A stretch of 64,000 nucleotides of DNA from Candidatus Scalindua japonica (lineage in GTDB: Bacteria > Planctomycetota > Brocadiia > Brocadiales > Scalinduaceae). The stretch spans positions 18,840-82,839 of the forward strand of contig NZ_BAOS01000024.1 in assembly GCF_002443295.1 (NCBI RefSeq). Reading direction: 5' to 3'. This document shows, piece by piece, positions 20,223 through 29,010 of the stretch; positions within the stretch are counted from its first letter, which is position 1, and every line of letters starts with the position of its first letter. Made by a program: the position numbers and the translations under genes. Below the pieces are notes generated by a model that ran no database searches, was not told the DNA's origin, and worked only from the letters and a program-made list of their open reading frames with translations.

Positions 20223-22759
20223 GCTATTTAGATTATTTTATATTCAAGCATACGATAAAGTTAAAGCAGGTATTTACCATGCTCCTAATATTTCTGTTTT
20301 ACTCTTATGGGATATGGATACCCCAGGGAAAAGCAGAAAACGGCTCAATAACGAAGGATTTGGAACAGGTTCCTGTAAATAATAAAGAAGAGATACACGC
20401 TCTTCCAGTAGGGCAAAGAGGAATATCGTTAACGACATTAGATGATAGACCTTATCCGGATAGTGTTGAGGATAAAACTCCTTCTTCTGATGCTGTAGAT
20501 GAGAAGAACCTTCAGGAGAATCCCTCTGCCAAAGAGGAGGATGAAAAGTTTGTTGCGGAGAAAGAAACCTCTTCTGCCGCGTCCCCGATAACGCCCCCCA
20601 AACTTGCTAACAATGAAGAGATGCCCTCTGTTGAGGAAGAAATGGATAATCATGCATCTGTTACAGATAACAAACAACAGGAGAATTCATTTGATGAGAA
20701 AAAGTCATCTTCTCTGGAAGAAGAGAGATCGTCAATCAGTCACCTGATAAACACCGAAGAGAAAGAATCTCAGGATAGAGAAGAGGACGATATCTCTTCC
20801 CCCTTTTCAGAATCTTTTCCGGTAACCGTTCATAAACAGAAAACAGTTTCTGAGTTTGGTATCGATGATAATGAAATTACAGGCGAGACGTCTCCTGAGA
20901 GTGAAGATAAACAAGGGGTTGTTGCCGATAAGGATATGCTTTCGGACGTTAAAGAAAAGAAAAACCCTTCTGCCTCATCCAGAGCAGAAATCCCCGCTCA
21001 TTCTTTTGACGAAAGAGAGTCGTTGGCTCAAGAAGAAGAAGAGGAGTGGCAAACGTCTAAAGATTTTGGTGAGCAGCAGGTAATTACATCCGATGAGGAA
21101 ACAGATTCGCAAGAACCGCCTAGAGAAATAACAACTTCGGAGATACAAGCGCTACCTGTAGAGCAAAGTGGAGTATCGTTAACGACTTTAGATGATAGTG
21201 AAATTACAGACGATACGTCTCCCGGCAGTGAAGATAAACAAGGGATTGTTTCAGATAAGGAATTGCTTTCTGACGTTAAAGAAAAGGAAACTCCTCCTAT
21301 CACTTCTAAAATAAACGAATCTCCGGATTACAGAAAGTTGGATATTTCAATGCCACTGAATAGAGGTGCACAAGCAGCTGGTGAGGAAGGAGATACACAG
21401 GAAAAGGTTAGGAAAAAAACAGAAAGTGATGAGGTGAAGCCTGCTTGGGAAATCTGGCATACTGACCCAACCCAAAGTATCATTCTTGCGGTTGTTATAG
21501 CCCTTATTGCAGCAAAATTAGGTGGATGGATAGCGGGGGTGCTGGGGTTTCCTGGAGTTGTGGGAAAATTAATACTGGGAATGATCCTGGGAAATATTTA
21601 TCTCCTTACCGGTTCCGATTATTTTGATTTTCTCAAGACAATGCCTTTTCTGATGATGTTATCTTACTTTGGAACATTGGTACTTCTTTTAACAGCCGGC
21701 CTTCACACAGATCTAAGGGCAATATTTCGTGTAGGCCCCTCTTCTGTTCTTGTGTGTTTAGGTGGCATGGTTGTTCCTGCCGGACTGGGACTTGTCGTAA
21801 GCCATTTCCTTCTCCCCGACAGCTCTACCGGCTCAAAGGTACTTTTAGCGATTATTCTTTGCAGTACAAGTACCGGGTTGTTATTTGCAATCTTAAATGA
21901 GTTAAAAATAATGAATACTATAGAGGGAAGAGTGATAACAGGCGCAACGATTCTTACTGAAATTATTGTAATATTAAGCTTTGGTATAGTTAGTGGGATT
22001 GTTGTTAAAGGCGGTGTCTCCCTGCTCGGTATATCAATCAGCTTTGGCATCGCAACTTTTTTGCTGATAACTGCGGTAATAATTATATTTAAGTACGGTG
22101 AGAGATTTGGTAATTTCCTGACAAACAGATTGACAGAGGGACTGAACATACCTATCATTGTAATTTTGTCTCTTTTAATGGCATTTATGTTCGGATCGAT
22201 CGGGCTCCATACGGTAATAGGGGCATTTATTGCCGGTTTGTTTCTGCGCAATGTAAAGTTGAGAAACAGTGACGAAGACGAACACCGTAACGTTGAATCA
22301 TTTATCAGGCCATTTTACGCGCTTCTCGTACCGATACTCTTCCTAAGAGTAGGGGCACAGGTAGATTTACAAAGTTTTTTAAATTTGAACGCTATACTTC
22401 TGGGTCTTAATATCACAGGTGCGGCTATCTTAGGAAAGCTGTTTTGCGGTATCTGCCCTATTGAGAAAGGTACAAATCGTCTTCTTATTGGTTTTGGAAT
22501 GGCGATGAAGCTTGAGGGAACTCTGATTTTAGCTGGCATAGGGCGTGATGTTGGAATATTTAACGATACGGTCTTTTCTTCTATTATTATGTCGATCGTA
22601 TTCACCTCAACGATCTGTCCTTTTCTTATGAAGAAGCTTCTGTTTAAAAAAAATAATACCAGTTCTGAAAGCATTTGTATTGATCCTGAAAAAACAGAAT
22701 TAGTGAAGGCTCCTCTCAATAAGCGTATGCGACTTAAAATATTTGGTTATCTCATATAA
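20219..22759 (+). CDS. CPA2-type Na+/H+ antiporter with long acidic N-terminal domain
   Basis: The C-terminal part (residues about 409-820) is a Kef/Nap-type monovalent cation:proton antiporter domain with about 12 membrane segments (GFPGVVGKLILGMILGN, then VIGAFIAGLFLRN and VPILFLRVGAQVDL). No TrkA-N domain is attached. The preceding 360 residues are highly acidic and low in complexity, and begin after a signal-like hydrophobic segment ending near GKAEN. They contain duplicated blocks such as GISLTTLDD / GVSLTTLDD and SEDKQGVVADKDMLSDVKEK / SEDKQGIVSDKELLSDVKEK. If the signal is used, this tail lies outside the membrane and could collect cations. ATG at 20219 overlaps the SulP stop; an ATG at 20279 is an alternative start. 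Confidence 0.82.
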   Translation: MSYLDYFIFKHTIKLKQVFTMLLIFLFYSYGIWIPQGKAENGSITKDLEQVPVNNKEEIHALPVGQRGISLTTLDDRPYPDSVEDKTPSSDAVDEKNLQENPSAKEEDEKFVAEKETSSAASPITPPKLANNEEMPSVEEEMDNHASVTDNKQQENSFDEKKSSSLEEERSSISHLINTEEKESQDREEDDISSPFSESFPVTVHKQKTVSEFGIDDNEITGETSPESEDKQGVVADKDMLSDVKEKKNPSASSRAEIPAHSFDERESLAQEEEEEWQTSKDFGEQQVITSDEETDSQEPPREITTSEIQALPVEQSGVSLTTLDDSEITDDTSPGSEDKQGIVSDKELLSDVKEKETPPITSKINESPDYRKLDISMPLNRGAQAAGEEGDTQEKVRKKTESDEVKPAWEIWHTDPTQSIILAVVIALIAAKLGGWIAGVLGFPGVVGKLILGMILGNIYLLTGSDYFDFLKTMPFLMMLSYFGTLVLLLTAGLHTDLRAIFRVGPSSVLVCLGGMVVPAGLGLVVSHFLLPDSSTGSKVLLAIILCSTSTGLLFAILNELKIMNTIEGRVITGATILTEIIVILSFGIVSGIVVKGGVSLLGISISFGIATFLLITAVIIIFKYGERFGNFLTNRLTEGLNIPIIVILSLLMAFMFGSIGLHTVIGAFIAGLFLRNVKLRNSDEDEHRNVESFIRPFYALLVPILFLRVGAQVDLQSFLNLNAILLGLNITGAAILGKLFCGICPIEKGTNRLLIGFGMAMKLEGTLILAGIGRDVGIFNDTVFSSIIMSIVFTSTICPFLMKKLLFKKNNTSSESICIDPEKTELVKAPLNKRMRLKIFGYLI
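20248..20280 (+). repeat. 33-nt leader element, copy 2
   Basis: This is a second copy of the 18156-18188 element with four mismatches. It sits inside the antiporter's annotated N-terminus and ends directly on the internal ATG at 20279. That suggests it may be a leader and that 20279 may be the true start. Confidence 0.6.
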
Positions 22760-23052
22760 GGGTTACTGATCTAAGTGTCACGTGCATTGTTGAAAAACAG
22801 AACCAGATCTATGGAGAGGGTATATCTGTTTCTCTATATTGGATCTGCATACGAATGGATAAACAGTTTGTGCCGTAATTGTATGCATACCGGAATAATG
22901 GAGTTACCAACTATTTAGCACTGAGTATTCATCGTTTGTGTAAAGATCCAAGGGTATTCTTTGTTGAAATTATATATGTTTCCTCCAATTAAATGGAGAT
23001 TATGTTTCAACAATAAACAGACAACTCTTGCCTGGTCTTCCCGGTTTTTATC

Positions 23053-24891
23053 ATGAAAAACATTGAAAACAAAAACATTGATGATCGTATAGAGGCAGCC
23101 CGGAAGAAAATAGTATTATCCTTAAGGCTCTTTTTCGCGCGGAAAACCAAACAATGTCTCAATCATCAACCATTCTCAGAACCCGTCACACTTGCTGGCA
23201 TAGCGATAATCGTGGGTGTTGCCAGCGCAGCAGGAGTATGGCTTTTTAAACAGATGTTCAGTCTGCCATTTAGAACGGTATTTGGCGGATTTAACATCCC
23301 TGTTGAACTCTTGCATCATAATTGGATAGTCATTCTTCTACCTGTTCTTGGCGGTATCAGTGTGGGATTAATCGCACAATTTATTATCGGCAAAGAGCGA
23401 TATCCCGGAATATCAGGGGTCATGGAAGCAGCGGCATTAAATGGAGGACGGCTGGAGTGCAGGAAAATGCCGGTAAAAACAGTTGCCTCTGCCTTGTCAA
23501 TCGGCTCCGGGGCGTCAGTTGGCCATGGGGACCCATCTGTACAAATTGGAGCGACACTGGGCTCAATGTCTGGACAATTAATGCGGCTTTCTGATGAACG
23601 TGTGCGTTCGCTTGCTGCCGCGGGTGTAGCAGCGGGTATTGCCGCCAGTTTCAATGCGCCCATTGCCGGTCTTTTTTTCGCTTTGGAAATTATCATAGGT
23701 AAATTGAACGTTAACGCGTTTGGTATTGTCGCTCTGGCATCAGTAATATCTTCTGCAGTTACGCAAGCGATATCGGGTAATCAGCCTGCATTTCAGATTC
23801 CGGCTTATGAATTGAACTCACTATATGAACTGCCGTTTTATCTGGGGCTAGGCTTACTGGCCGGACCTTGTGCTGCATTCTATGTTTACCTACATCATTT
23901 TACCCGGGCTATGTTCGATAAATGGCATATCCCCCGATGGATCAAACCAGGAATTGCGGGCCTGGCAGTCGGGATCTCCGGATTTTTTTTACCACAAATC
24001 TTTGGTACCGGTTATGTAACCATTGAAGATATTTTAAACGGTAAGTCATTTTCTGTTTCATTATTGCTTTTTCTGGTTTTTGCAAAACTAGCGCTAACTC
24101 CTGTTTGCATTGGCAGCGGCTTTTACGGCGGAGTGTTCACCCCCGCTCTTTTTTCTGGTGCTGCGCTTGGCGGAGCATATGGGCTTGTTATTCAACAGTT
24201 TTTTCCATTTCTCGATATTTCCCCGCCAGCGTTTGCAATGGTAGGGATGGCTGCTGTTCTGGCAGGAACAATCCATGCGCCAATAACGTCTTTCATCCTG
24301 CTCTTTGAAATGGTTCACGACTATCGAATTATTCTACCATTGATGTTTGCAGTAAATGCCAGTTTATTCCTGTCATGGCATTTACAAAAAGACTCGGTTT
24401 ACACTCTGGGGCTAACACGCAGAGGTATACGTCTGAAACAGGGACGGGATATTGACATCCTGGACACAATCACCGTAGGGGAAGTTATGGTTACGGATGT
24501 TGTTCCCCTGCAAGAATCAGATTCGTTAGAAACAACAATAGATTTATTTATACGAACACGGAACAGCGGTTTGCCTGTAGTAAATAACACAGATGAATTA
24601 ATCGGTATTCTTACCGCGCAAGACATTGATCGCGCCAGCAATGAGGAGAATAAAGCGGTTTCTACCGTCGGCGAGTTCTGTACGCGAGACCTGCTTCTTG
24701 CCTATCCCGATGAGACGATAGCGGAAGCGCTGCAGCGTATCGAAATACGCAACATTGGCCAATTACCCGTTGTATCACGCAATAATCCAAACCGTTTAGT
24801 CGGTTTATTGCGCGACACTGACATTGGACGGGCTTATGATCTGGCATTGACCCGCCGTAAGAAAATCCGATATTATCCTCCAGCATCCTAG
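23053..24891 (+). CDS. ClC-family chloride channel/transporter with two CBS domains
   Basis: The membrane domain (about 50-450) has the ClC selectivity blocks: GSGASVGHGDPSVQIG near 150, the helix-N block GGVFTPALFSGAALGG near 360, and GTIHAPITSF near 400. Two CBS domains follow (TVGEVMVTDVVPL and TVGEFCTRDLLLAYP), which usually bind adenine nucleotides and set activity. In the first block the usual GREGP has become GHGDP, so the gating glutamate is replaced by glycine with Asp next to it. In characterised ClCs that glutamate couples proton exchange, so this one may be an uncoupled anion channel. It could balance charge for the neighbouring bicarbonate and sodium carriers. Confidence 0.9.
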   Translation: MKNIENKNIDDRIEAARKKIVLSLRLFFARKTKQCLNHQPFSEPVTLAGIAIIVGVASAAGVWLFKQMFSLPFRTVFGGFNIPVELLHHNWIVILLPVLGGISVGLIAQFIIGKERYPGISGVMEAAALNGGRLECRKMPVKTVASALSIGSGASVGHGDPSVQIGATLGSMSGQLMRLSDERVRSLAAAGVAAGIAASFNAPIAGLFFALEIIIGKLNVNAFGIVALASVISSAVTQAISGNQPAFQIPAYELNSLYELPFYLGLGLLAGPCAAFYVYLHHFTRAMFDKWHIPRWIKPGIAGLAVGISGFFLPQIFGTGYVTIEDILNGKSFSVSLLLFLVFAKLALTPVCIGSGFYGGVFTPALFSGAALGGAYGLVIQQFFPFLDISPPAFAMVGMAAVLAGTIHAPITSFILLFEMVHDYRIILPLMFAVNASLFLSWHLQKDSVYTLGLTRRGIRLKQGRDIDILDTITVGEVMVTDVVPLQESDSLETTIDLFIRTRNSGLPVVNNTDELIGILTAQDIDRASNEENKAVSTVGEFCTRDLLLAYPDETIAEALQRIEIRNIGQLPVVSRNNPNRLVGLLRDTDIGRAYDLALTRRKKIRYYPPAS

Positions 24892-25070
24892 GGAGGCAAA
24901 ATAACCAAACATCTTTATCTGGTATCAAGAGGCCAGTTATAGAGTTTGGTGTGTGAGATTAAAAAGGGGCAATCTTTATTGCAAATGATGCGAAAAAAAT
25001 TACAAAAACATGTCCTCATGCAAATAGGGAAAGAATTTTTTATAGAGTAATACTTTAATAGAAGGCTGGC

Positions 25071-25919
25071 ATGAAATACAAAAAATTAACAGATCAAATT
25101 AAAATACCTGCAATAGGCCTCGGTACGTGGCGTATAGGAGGAAATGTTGAAGCAGATACCACCCAGAATAAAGAGCATATTTCTGCAATAAAAACTGCAA
25201 TCAAGTTGGAAATAACTCTTATTGATACCGCAGAATCATATGCAAAAGGTCATGCAGAAGAATTGGTTGGCAATGCAATTCAGGGTTTTGATCGAAGCGG
25301 CTTATTTATTATTTCTAAAGTTTCTCCTGAACACCTGAAACATAATGATCTCATTGAATCTGCCAGAATGAGTTTGAAAAGGTTAAAGACCGATTACATT
25401 GATTTGTATCTGATTCATTCGCCTAATCCGGAGATTCAAATCCAGGAAACCATGCGGGCTTTGGATCATTTGATTGAACTAAAACTCATTCGTTTTATCG
25501 GTGTGAGTAATTTTTCTGTTGAACAGATAAAAGAAGCACAGAGATACACAAAAAACAAAATTGTCGCTAACCAGGTTGAATACAACCTGCTTACCAGAAA
25601 TAGCGGTCATGTTACCAATGATATGGAATCTCGGATAATTCCCTATTGTCAGAAAAATAATATTCTCGTTATTGCATGGAGGCCTCTTGCAAAAGGTGAG
25701 CTGGCAAGGCCCGGGTTTAAACTCCTGGATGAATTAGCCAAAAAATACAATAAAACTCAGGCCCAAATTTCCCTGAATTGGCTGATTTCGAAAAAAGGGA
25801 TTGTTGCCGTAACGAAATCATCAAAAACCGGCCACCTGAAAGAGAATCTTGATGCAATGGGTTGGAGCTTAAAACTAGAGGATGTTGATAGATTGAATAA
25901 TGAATATATATTGGCATGA
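25071..25919 (+). CDS. Aldo/keto reductase
   Basis: The 282-residue protein is a complete (beta/alpha)8 NADPH-dependent carbonyl reductase. All four catalytic residues are visible: Asp and Tyr in LIDTAESYAKG, Lys in FIISKVSP and His in YLIHSPNP. The NADPH-binding end is seen in ISLNWLISKKG and VTKSSKTGHLKENLDA. Physiological substrate unknown; the family handles aldehydes, ketones and sugars. An AGAAGG site precedes the ATG. Short coiled-coil-like sequence (GIEELKDKNDLLQQLNDSEN) after the stop resembles a fragment of a sensor linker but has no start. Confidence 0.9.
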   Translation: MKYKKLTDQIKIPAIGLGTWRIGGNVEADTTQNKEHISAIKTAIKLEITLIDTAESYAKGHAEELVGNAIQGFDRSGLFIISKVSPEHLKHNDLIESARMSLKRLKTDYIDLYLIHSPNPEIQIQETMRALDHLIELKLIRFIGVSNFSVEQIKEAQRYTKNKIVANQVEYNLLTRNSGHVTNDMESRIIPYCQKNNILVIAWRPLAKGELARPGFKLLDELAKKYNKTQAQISLNWLISKKGIVAVTKSSKTGHLKENLDAMGWSLKLEDVDRLNNEYILA

Positions 25920-26040
25920 AAAGGAATTGAGGAATTAAAAGATAAGAATGATCTCTTACAGCAGTTGAACGATTCAGAAAACAAAAAGAATGAGGAGATG
26001 CTAACGTAGCTCCTTATAGATTCGTTGAATTCTTTCTTTA

Positions 26041-26541
26041 TCAAGTTGCTAACTCATCAAGTACATCTGAAAACAGATCAGCAGATGACGACTTCATAAT
26101 GCCTTCGGATGACAAGATAAAAGTATCTTTTATTTCAACATAATTTCTAAATTCAGATAAGATAGATCTGAAATACGTGTCGTACTCGGTTAAATTTTTA
26201 AATGCGTATTTTATTATGTGTGTTACATCAGTTTTTTGTATTGAATAAGATCTAATCGCATTTTTTGGTTTAATAACTTTATCTAATTCATTGTTTTTGA
26301 ACCGATTAAATGCGCTTGGTAATATTTTAATCAAGGCAACTGCATGTATACCTAATCCCAGTTTTTCATAGTCTAAATGCATTTCACAACTTCTTATAAG
26401 ATCCTTTTCATTGAGATGGTTTCTTATCTTGCCTACTCCCTGTGCTGTTAATTTAAGCTTATTTGCAATATCACTGTTGGTACTTAAAGGGTCTTTTACC
26501 AGCAGTTTAAGTACGCCCTTTTCATTCTTCGTTAGTTTCAT
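26041..26541 (-). CDS. Winged-helix (Lrp/AsnC-like or MarR-like) regulator
   Basis: The protein is 166 residues. The N-terminal 55 form a winged helix-turn-helix (LTKNEKGVLKLLVKDPLST, then IANKLKLTAQGVGKIRNHL). The remainder has the alternating beta/alpha look of an Lrp-type effector domain (GIHAVALIKILPSAF, then IKDTFILSSEGIM), but I could not match it to a known one. It converges with the aldo/keto reductase. The 12-nt palindrome TTTTGTACAAAA lies about 70 nt upstream of its start and recurs upstream of other genes nearby; it is a candidate binding site. Confidence 0.7.
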   Translation of the reverse strand: MKLTKNEKGVLKLLVKDPLSTNSDIANKLKLTAQGVGKIRNHLNEKDLIRSCEMHLDYEKLGLGIHAVALIKILPSAFNRFKNNELDKVIKPKNAIRSYSIQKTDVTHIIKYAFKNLTEYDTYFRSILSEFRNYVEIKDTFILSSEGIMKSSSADLFSDVLDELAT

Positions 26542-26611
26542 AATTATGGAATAAAGCTTTATTCATCTAAAAATAATTTCATTTTGAAACCATAATAAAA
26601 TCATGTTTCCT

Positions 26612-26623
26612 TTTTGTACAAAA
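26612..26623. promoter_or_regulatory. TTTTGTACAAAA palindrome, site 1
   Basis: This exact 12-nt palindrome lies about 70 nt upstream of the winged-helix regulator, where an autoregulatory operator would be. Confidence 0.45.
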
Positions 26624-27408
26624 CTAGCGAATTAAATACCATTCTCAAAAGTAATTAAACCTGTTTATGTTAAAAAATGCTTATGGCAACTTTTGTTTAA
26701 GAAGTTGGTATCTGCCAGAACACATTTAAGTCTATATAAAATAATACTTTAAAAAAATATAGTAGAAAGGCTGGTTTGAAATGTACCGTATGAAATTATT
26801 ATGGAATTATATTTTTTATTCTGCTGGCAAAAATAATTTGTTCTTAAATTTTTAAGATAGTTGGCAGATATCTACCAATGATTAGGTTTTCCTGGCACTT
26901 TTAAGAAGATTTTATTGCTTTATATGGTCTTTCTTTGTAGTTAGTAGCCTGCTTAATACAAAGTTTAATTCTATAATATATAAGTTTGTTACTAAAACAA
27001 GCTTAATGCTGATTTTTGTTTCATTCATAGCCACAAGAAATAAATTTTTACAATTGGAAACAAAATTGTATTAATTGGTGTAATATAGTAACAAGGGGTA
27101 AATAAGTCAAAAAAATATAACGCTTATACTCGATATATATACTGAATGAAAAATATTAGCTTTAAAAAATCAGAATATACATTGGATATACATTTTTAGC
27201 TAATTGTAGAGCAATTGATAAAAGAAAAGTTGATTTGATATTGTTAAGTAGCTGATACCAATTATTGCCCGGCATAAGAAATGTTTTTGTACGGAAATTA
27301 CCTCTCACATGTTAGGTGGAAGATCCCTGGATCCATTGCGAGTAATAATCTTGATTAAGATACACCCTTCTCCGATCAAGAGATATTGAAGAATGGCATA
27401 TCCTGAAA

Positions 27409-27420
27409 TTTTGTACATAA
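27409..27420. promoter_or_regulatory. TTTTGTACATAA, site 2
   Basis: This 11/12 match to the palindrome lies 57 nt upstream of the start of the membrane-anchored monoheme cytochrome gene. Confidence 0.4.
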
Positions 27421-27476
27421 CATGGAGATGTGCCGGGCCATTTTAATAGTTGGTATTACAATATGGAGAACAAAAC

Positions 27477-28025
27477 ATGAATGAGGACAAAAGCACAAAG
27501 GGATTCTGGATCATATTCGCTATGATTTTGATACTTCTACCACTTTTTATGTTTTCTCGTGAAGCAAAAAGAAAAAGAGATAAGAAAGCAAAAGAAGAGA
27601 TTGTTCGCCAGAAAGAAAATGCATCAGAACTAATTCCTATTGATAAAGACGAAGGAATGAATATTGTTGAAGAAAAAGATGATGACAATGAGTCACTTTA
27701 TACCAGTGCGTCAAAATTCAGGATGCATATGAAATCTCTCAGTGACTATGATGATGAGTTGGCAATTTCAATCGAAAGGCAAAGTTGGGATGATATCGGC
27801 AAGTACGCAATGCTTCTTAAGAATACTTCCCCACTGCTCTTTACCGGTAAGGGCAAAACAGAACTACCAAAAGAATTCGTTATGCTGGATGCCTTATTCC
27901 ATTTTCAGTCACTTGCGGTGGCAGAAGCGTCACAATCAAGAGAAATGGTGAAGATGAATATAGAATACGAGAAATTACAAAAAACATGCGATGATTGCCA
28001 TGAACGGTTTAAAGAAAAAGGGTGA
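27477..28025 (+). CDS. Membrane-anchored monoheme cytochrome c (c556-like)
   Basis: The protein is 182 residues from the ATG at 27477, which has a GGAGAA site upstream. One N-terminal membrane helix (IIFAMILILLPLFMF) is followed by a charged linker, then a four-helix-type domain ending in a single heme motif, CDDCHERF, at the C-terminus. The layout resembles cytochrome c'/c556 proteins, with the heme motif near the C-terminus. It should be anchored in the membrane with the heme outside the cytoplasm, as a small electron carrier or gas/redox sensor. The 33578-34075 protein is a relative with the same C-terminal motif. Confidence 0.78.
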   Translation: MNEDKSTKGFWIIFAMILILLPLFMFSREAKRKRDKKAKEEIVRQKENASELIPIDKDEGMNIVEEKDDDNESLYTSASKFRMHMKSLSDYDDELAISIERQSWDDIGKYAMLLKNTSPLLFTGKGKTELPKEFVMLDALFHFQSLAVAEASQSREMVKMNIEYEKLQKTCDDCHERFKEKG

Positions 28026-28125
28026 TGTACGAGAATAGACACTCTATAAGTCCTCATCCATTACTGTGCTGGGGTTGTTTATTTGATAATGAATATTAAT
28101 GATTATAGAAAGGTGAATTAAATTG

Positions 28126-28437
28126 ATGATGAGCCGTACCGCTTACGCTATTATGATTGTTTTTTTATTGTTTATACAACAGGTTATTTCCGGTTGTTCG
28201 ACAACAGTGACAAAAAGTTTACAAAAGGATAATATGCATAAGACAGAAGTGGACTTGGTTAGCAGGAATCTCTACCAGAGTAAATGTGTTCTATGCCACG
28301 AACTGCCGAAAATTAATGAATATACCTCAGATGAGTGGACAAGCATTATTGACTACACACACGATACAAAGGCTGCAAGAAAGTTTATAACGATAGAAGA
28401 GGCGGAAAAGATAAAGAGTTATCTTAAAAGCATGTAA
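28126..28437 (+). CDS. Small lipoprotein monoheme cytochrome c
   Basis: This protein of about 103 residues has a lipoprotein signal ending in the lipobox VISGC and one heme motif, CVLCH. The sequence after the heme (EWTSIIDYTH, then ITIEEAEKIKSYL) resembles the DUF/cytochrome class in which a short helical cap follows CxxCH. It should be a periplasmic lipid-anchored electron carrier. Two ATG codons (28126, 28129) and a TTG (28123) can serve as the start. It lies 100 nt after the previous cytochrome on the same strand and may be co-transcribed. Confidence 0.75.
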   Translation: MMSRTAYAIMIVFLLFIQQVISGCSTTVTKSLQKDNMHKTEVDLVSRNLYQSKCVLCHELPKINEYTSDEWTSIIDYTHDTKAARKFITIEEAEKIKSYLKSM

Positions 28438-28568
28438 CAGACAGCATAACGAGTTTTTTATACCCACAGGCTGACAATGCCATAAGGGTTCATTCAGTTG
28501 GCAGAGAAATGAGGATTTAGTTACAAGTATAATAAAAAAACGACCAGAATAATTAAGAGGTTGAACCG

Positions 28569-28823
28569 ATGAGTAACATGTTTGCGAAGAAACCAAATAT
28601 AGAAGAGATGATAATGGAAATAGTTGAAAAACAAATGTCTGTGAACAGGGAACGTATTACTCATGAAACAGCATTTATAAATGATCTGGGAGCTGATTCA
28701 CTTGATTTAGCGGAGCTTCATATGGAAATTGAGGTCGCATTTGATTTGGAAATATCAAACGAAGATGCTGAAATGATACTTACTTTTGGTGATGCGGTTG
28801 ATTACATTAATGAACATACATAG
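28569..28823 (+). CDS. acpP: Acyl carrier protein
   Basis: The 84-residue protein has the phosphopantetheine site DLGADSLDLAEL with the attachment serine, and the acidic helix II and III sequences typical of ACPs (FDLEISNEDAE). It carries acyl chains for fatty-acid or related synthesis. It is isolated from other lipid genes, lying between a cytochrome and a SulP carrier. So it may be a specialised ACP rather than the housekeeping one. An AGAGG site precedes the ATG. Confidence 0.92.
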   Translation: MSNMFAKKPNIEEMIMEIVEKQMSVNRERITHETAFINDLGADSLDLAELHMEIEVAFDLEISNEDAEMILTFGDAVDYINEHT

Positions 28824-29010
28824 AGATGAAGCAAGGAAGAACATTATAAGTGTTAAATGTCGTAATCTTTCAGTGTGTGAACAAATGGGTAAACCTGGTG
28901 CCGCGGTACATATTTCATAGATTAACCTGTTGCTGGTTGAGTTTTTCAAAATATTTATCACTTCGTTTGCTATAAATTTAAATGATAACTTTTTGGAGGT
29001 AATACAATAA

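Larger units (their letters stand above)
26542..27476. other. Long AT-rich intergenic region
   Basis: No credible reading frame is present. A degenerate copy of the aldo/keto reductase leader appears near 26747-26785 (TAATACTTTA, then AAAGGCTGG), without a gene behind it. A near-inverted pair, GTTGGTATCTGCCAG and TTGGCAGATATCTACCAA, lies at about 26703 and 26862. TTTTGTAC motifs occur at 26612 and 27409. Confidence 0.4.

Noticed and set aside
25920..26007. Coiled-coil-like fragment after the aldo/keto reductase stop
   Set aside because: It resembles a sensor linker but has no start codon and no further domain.
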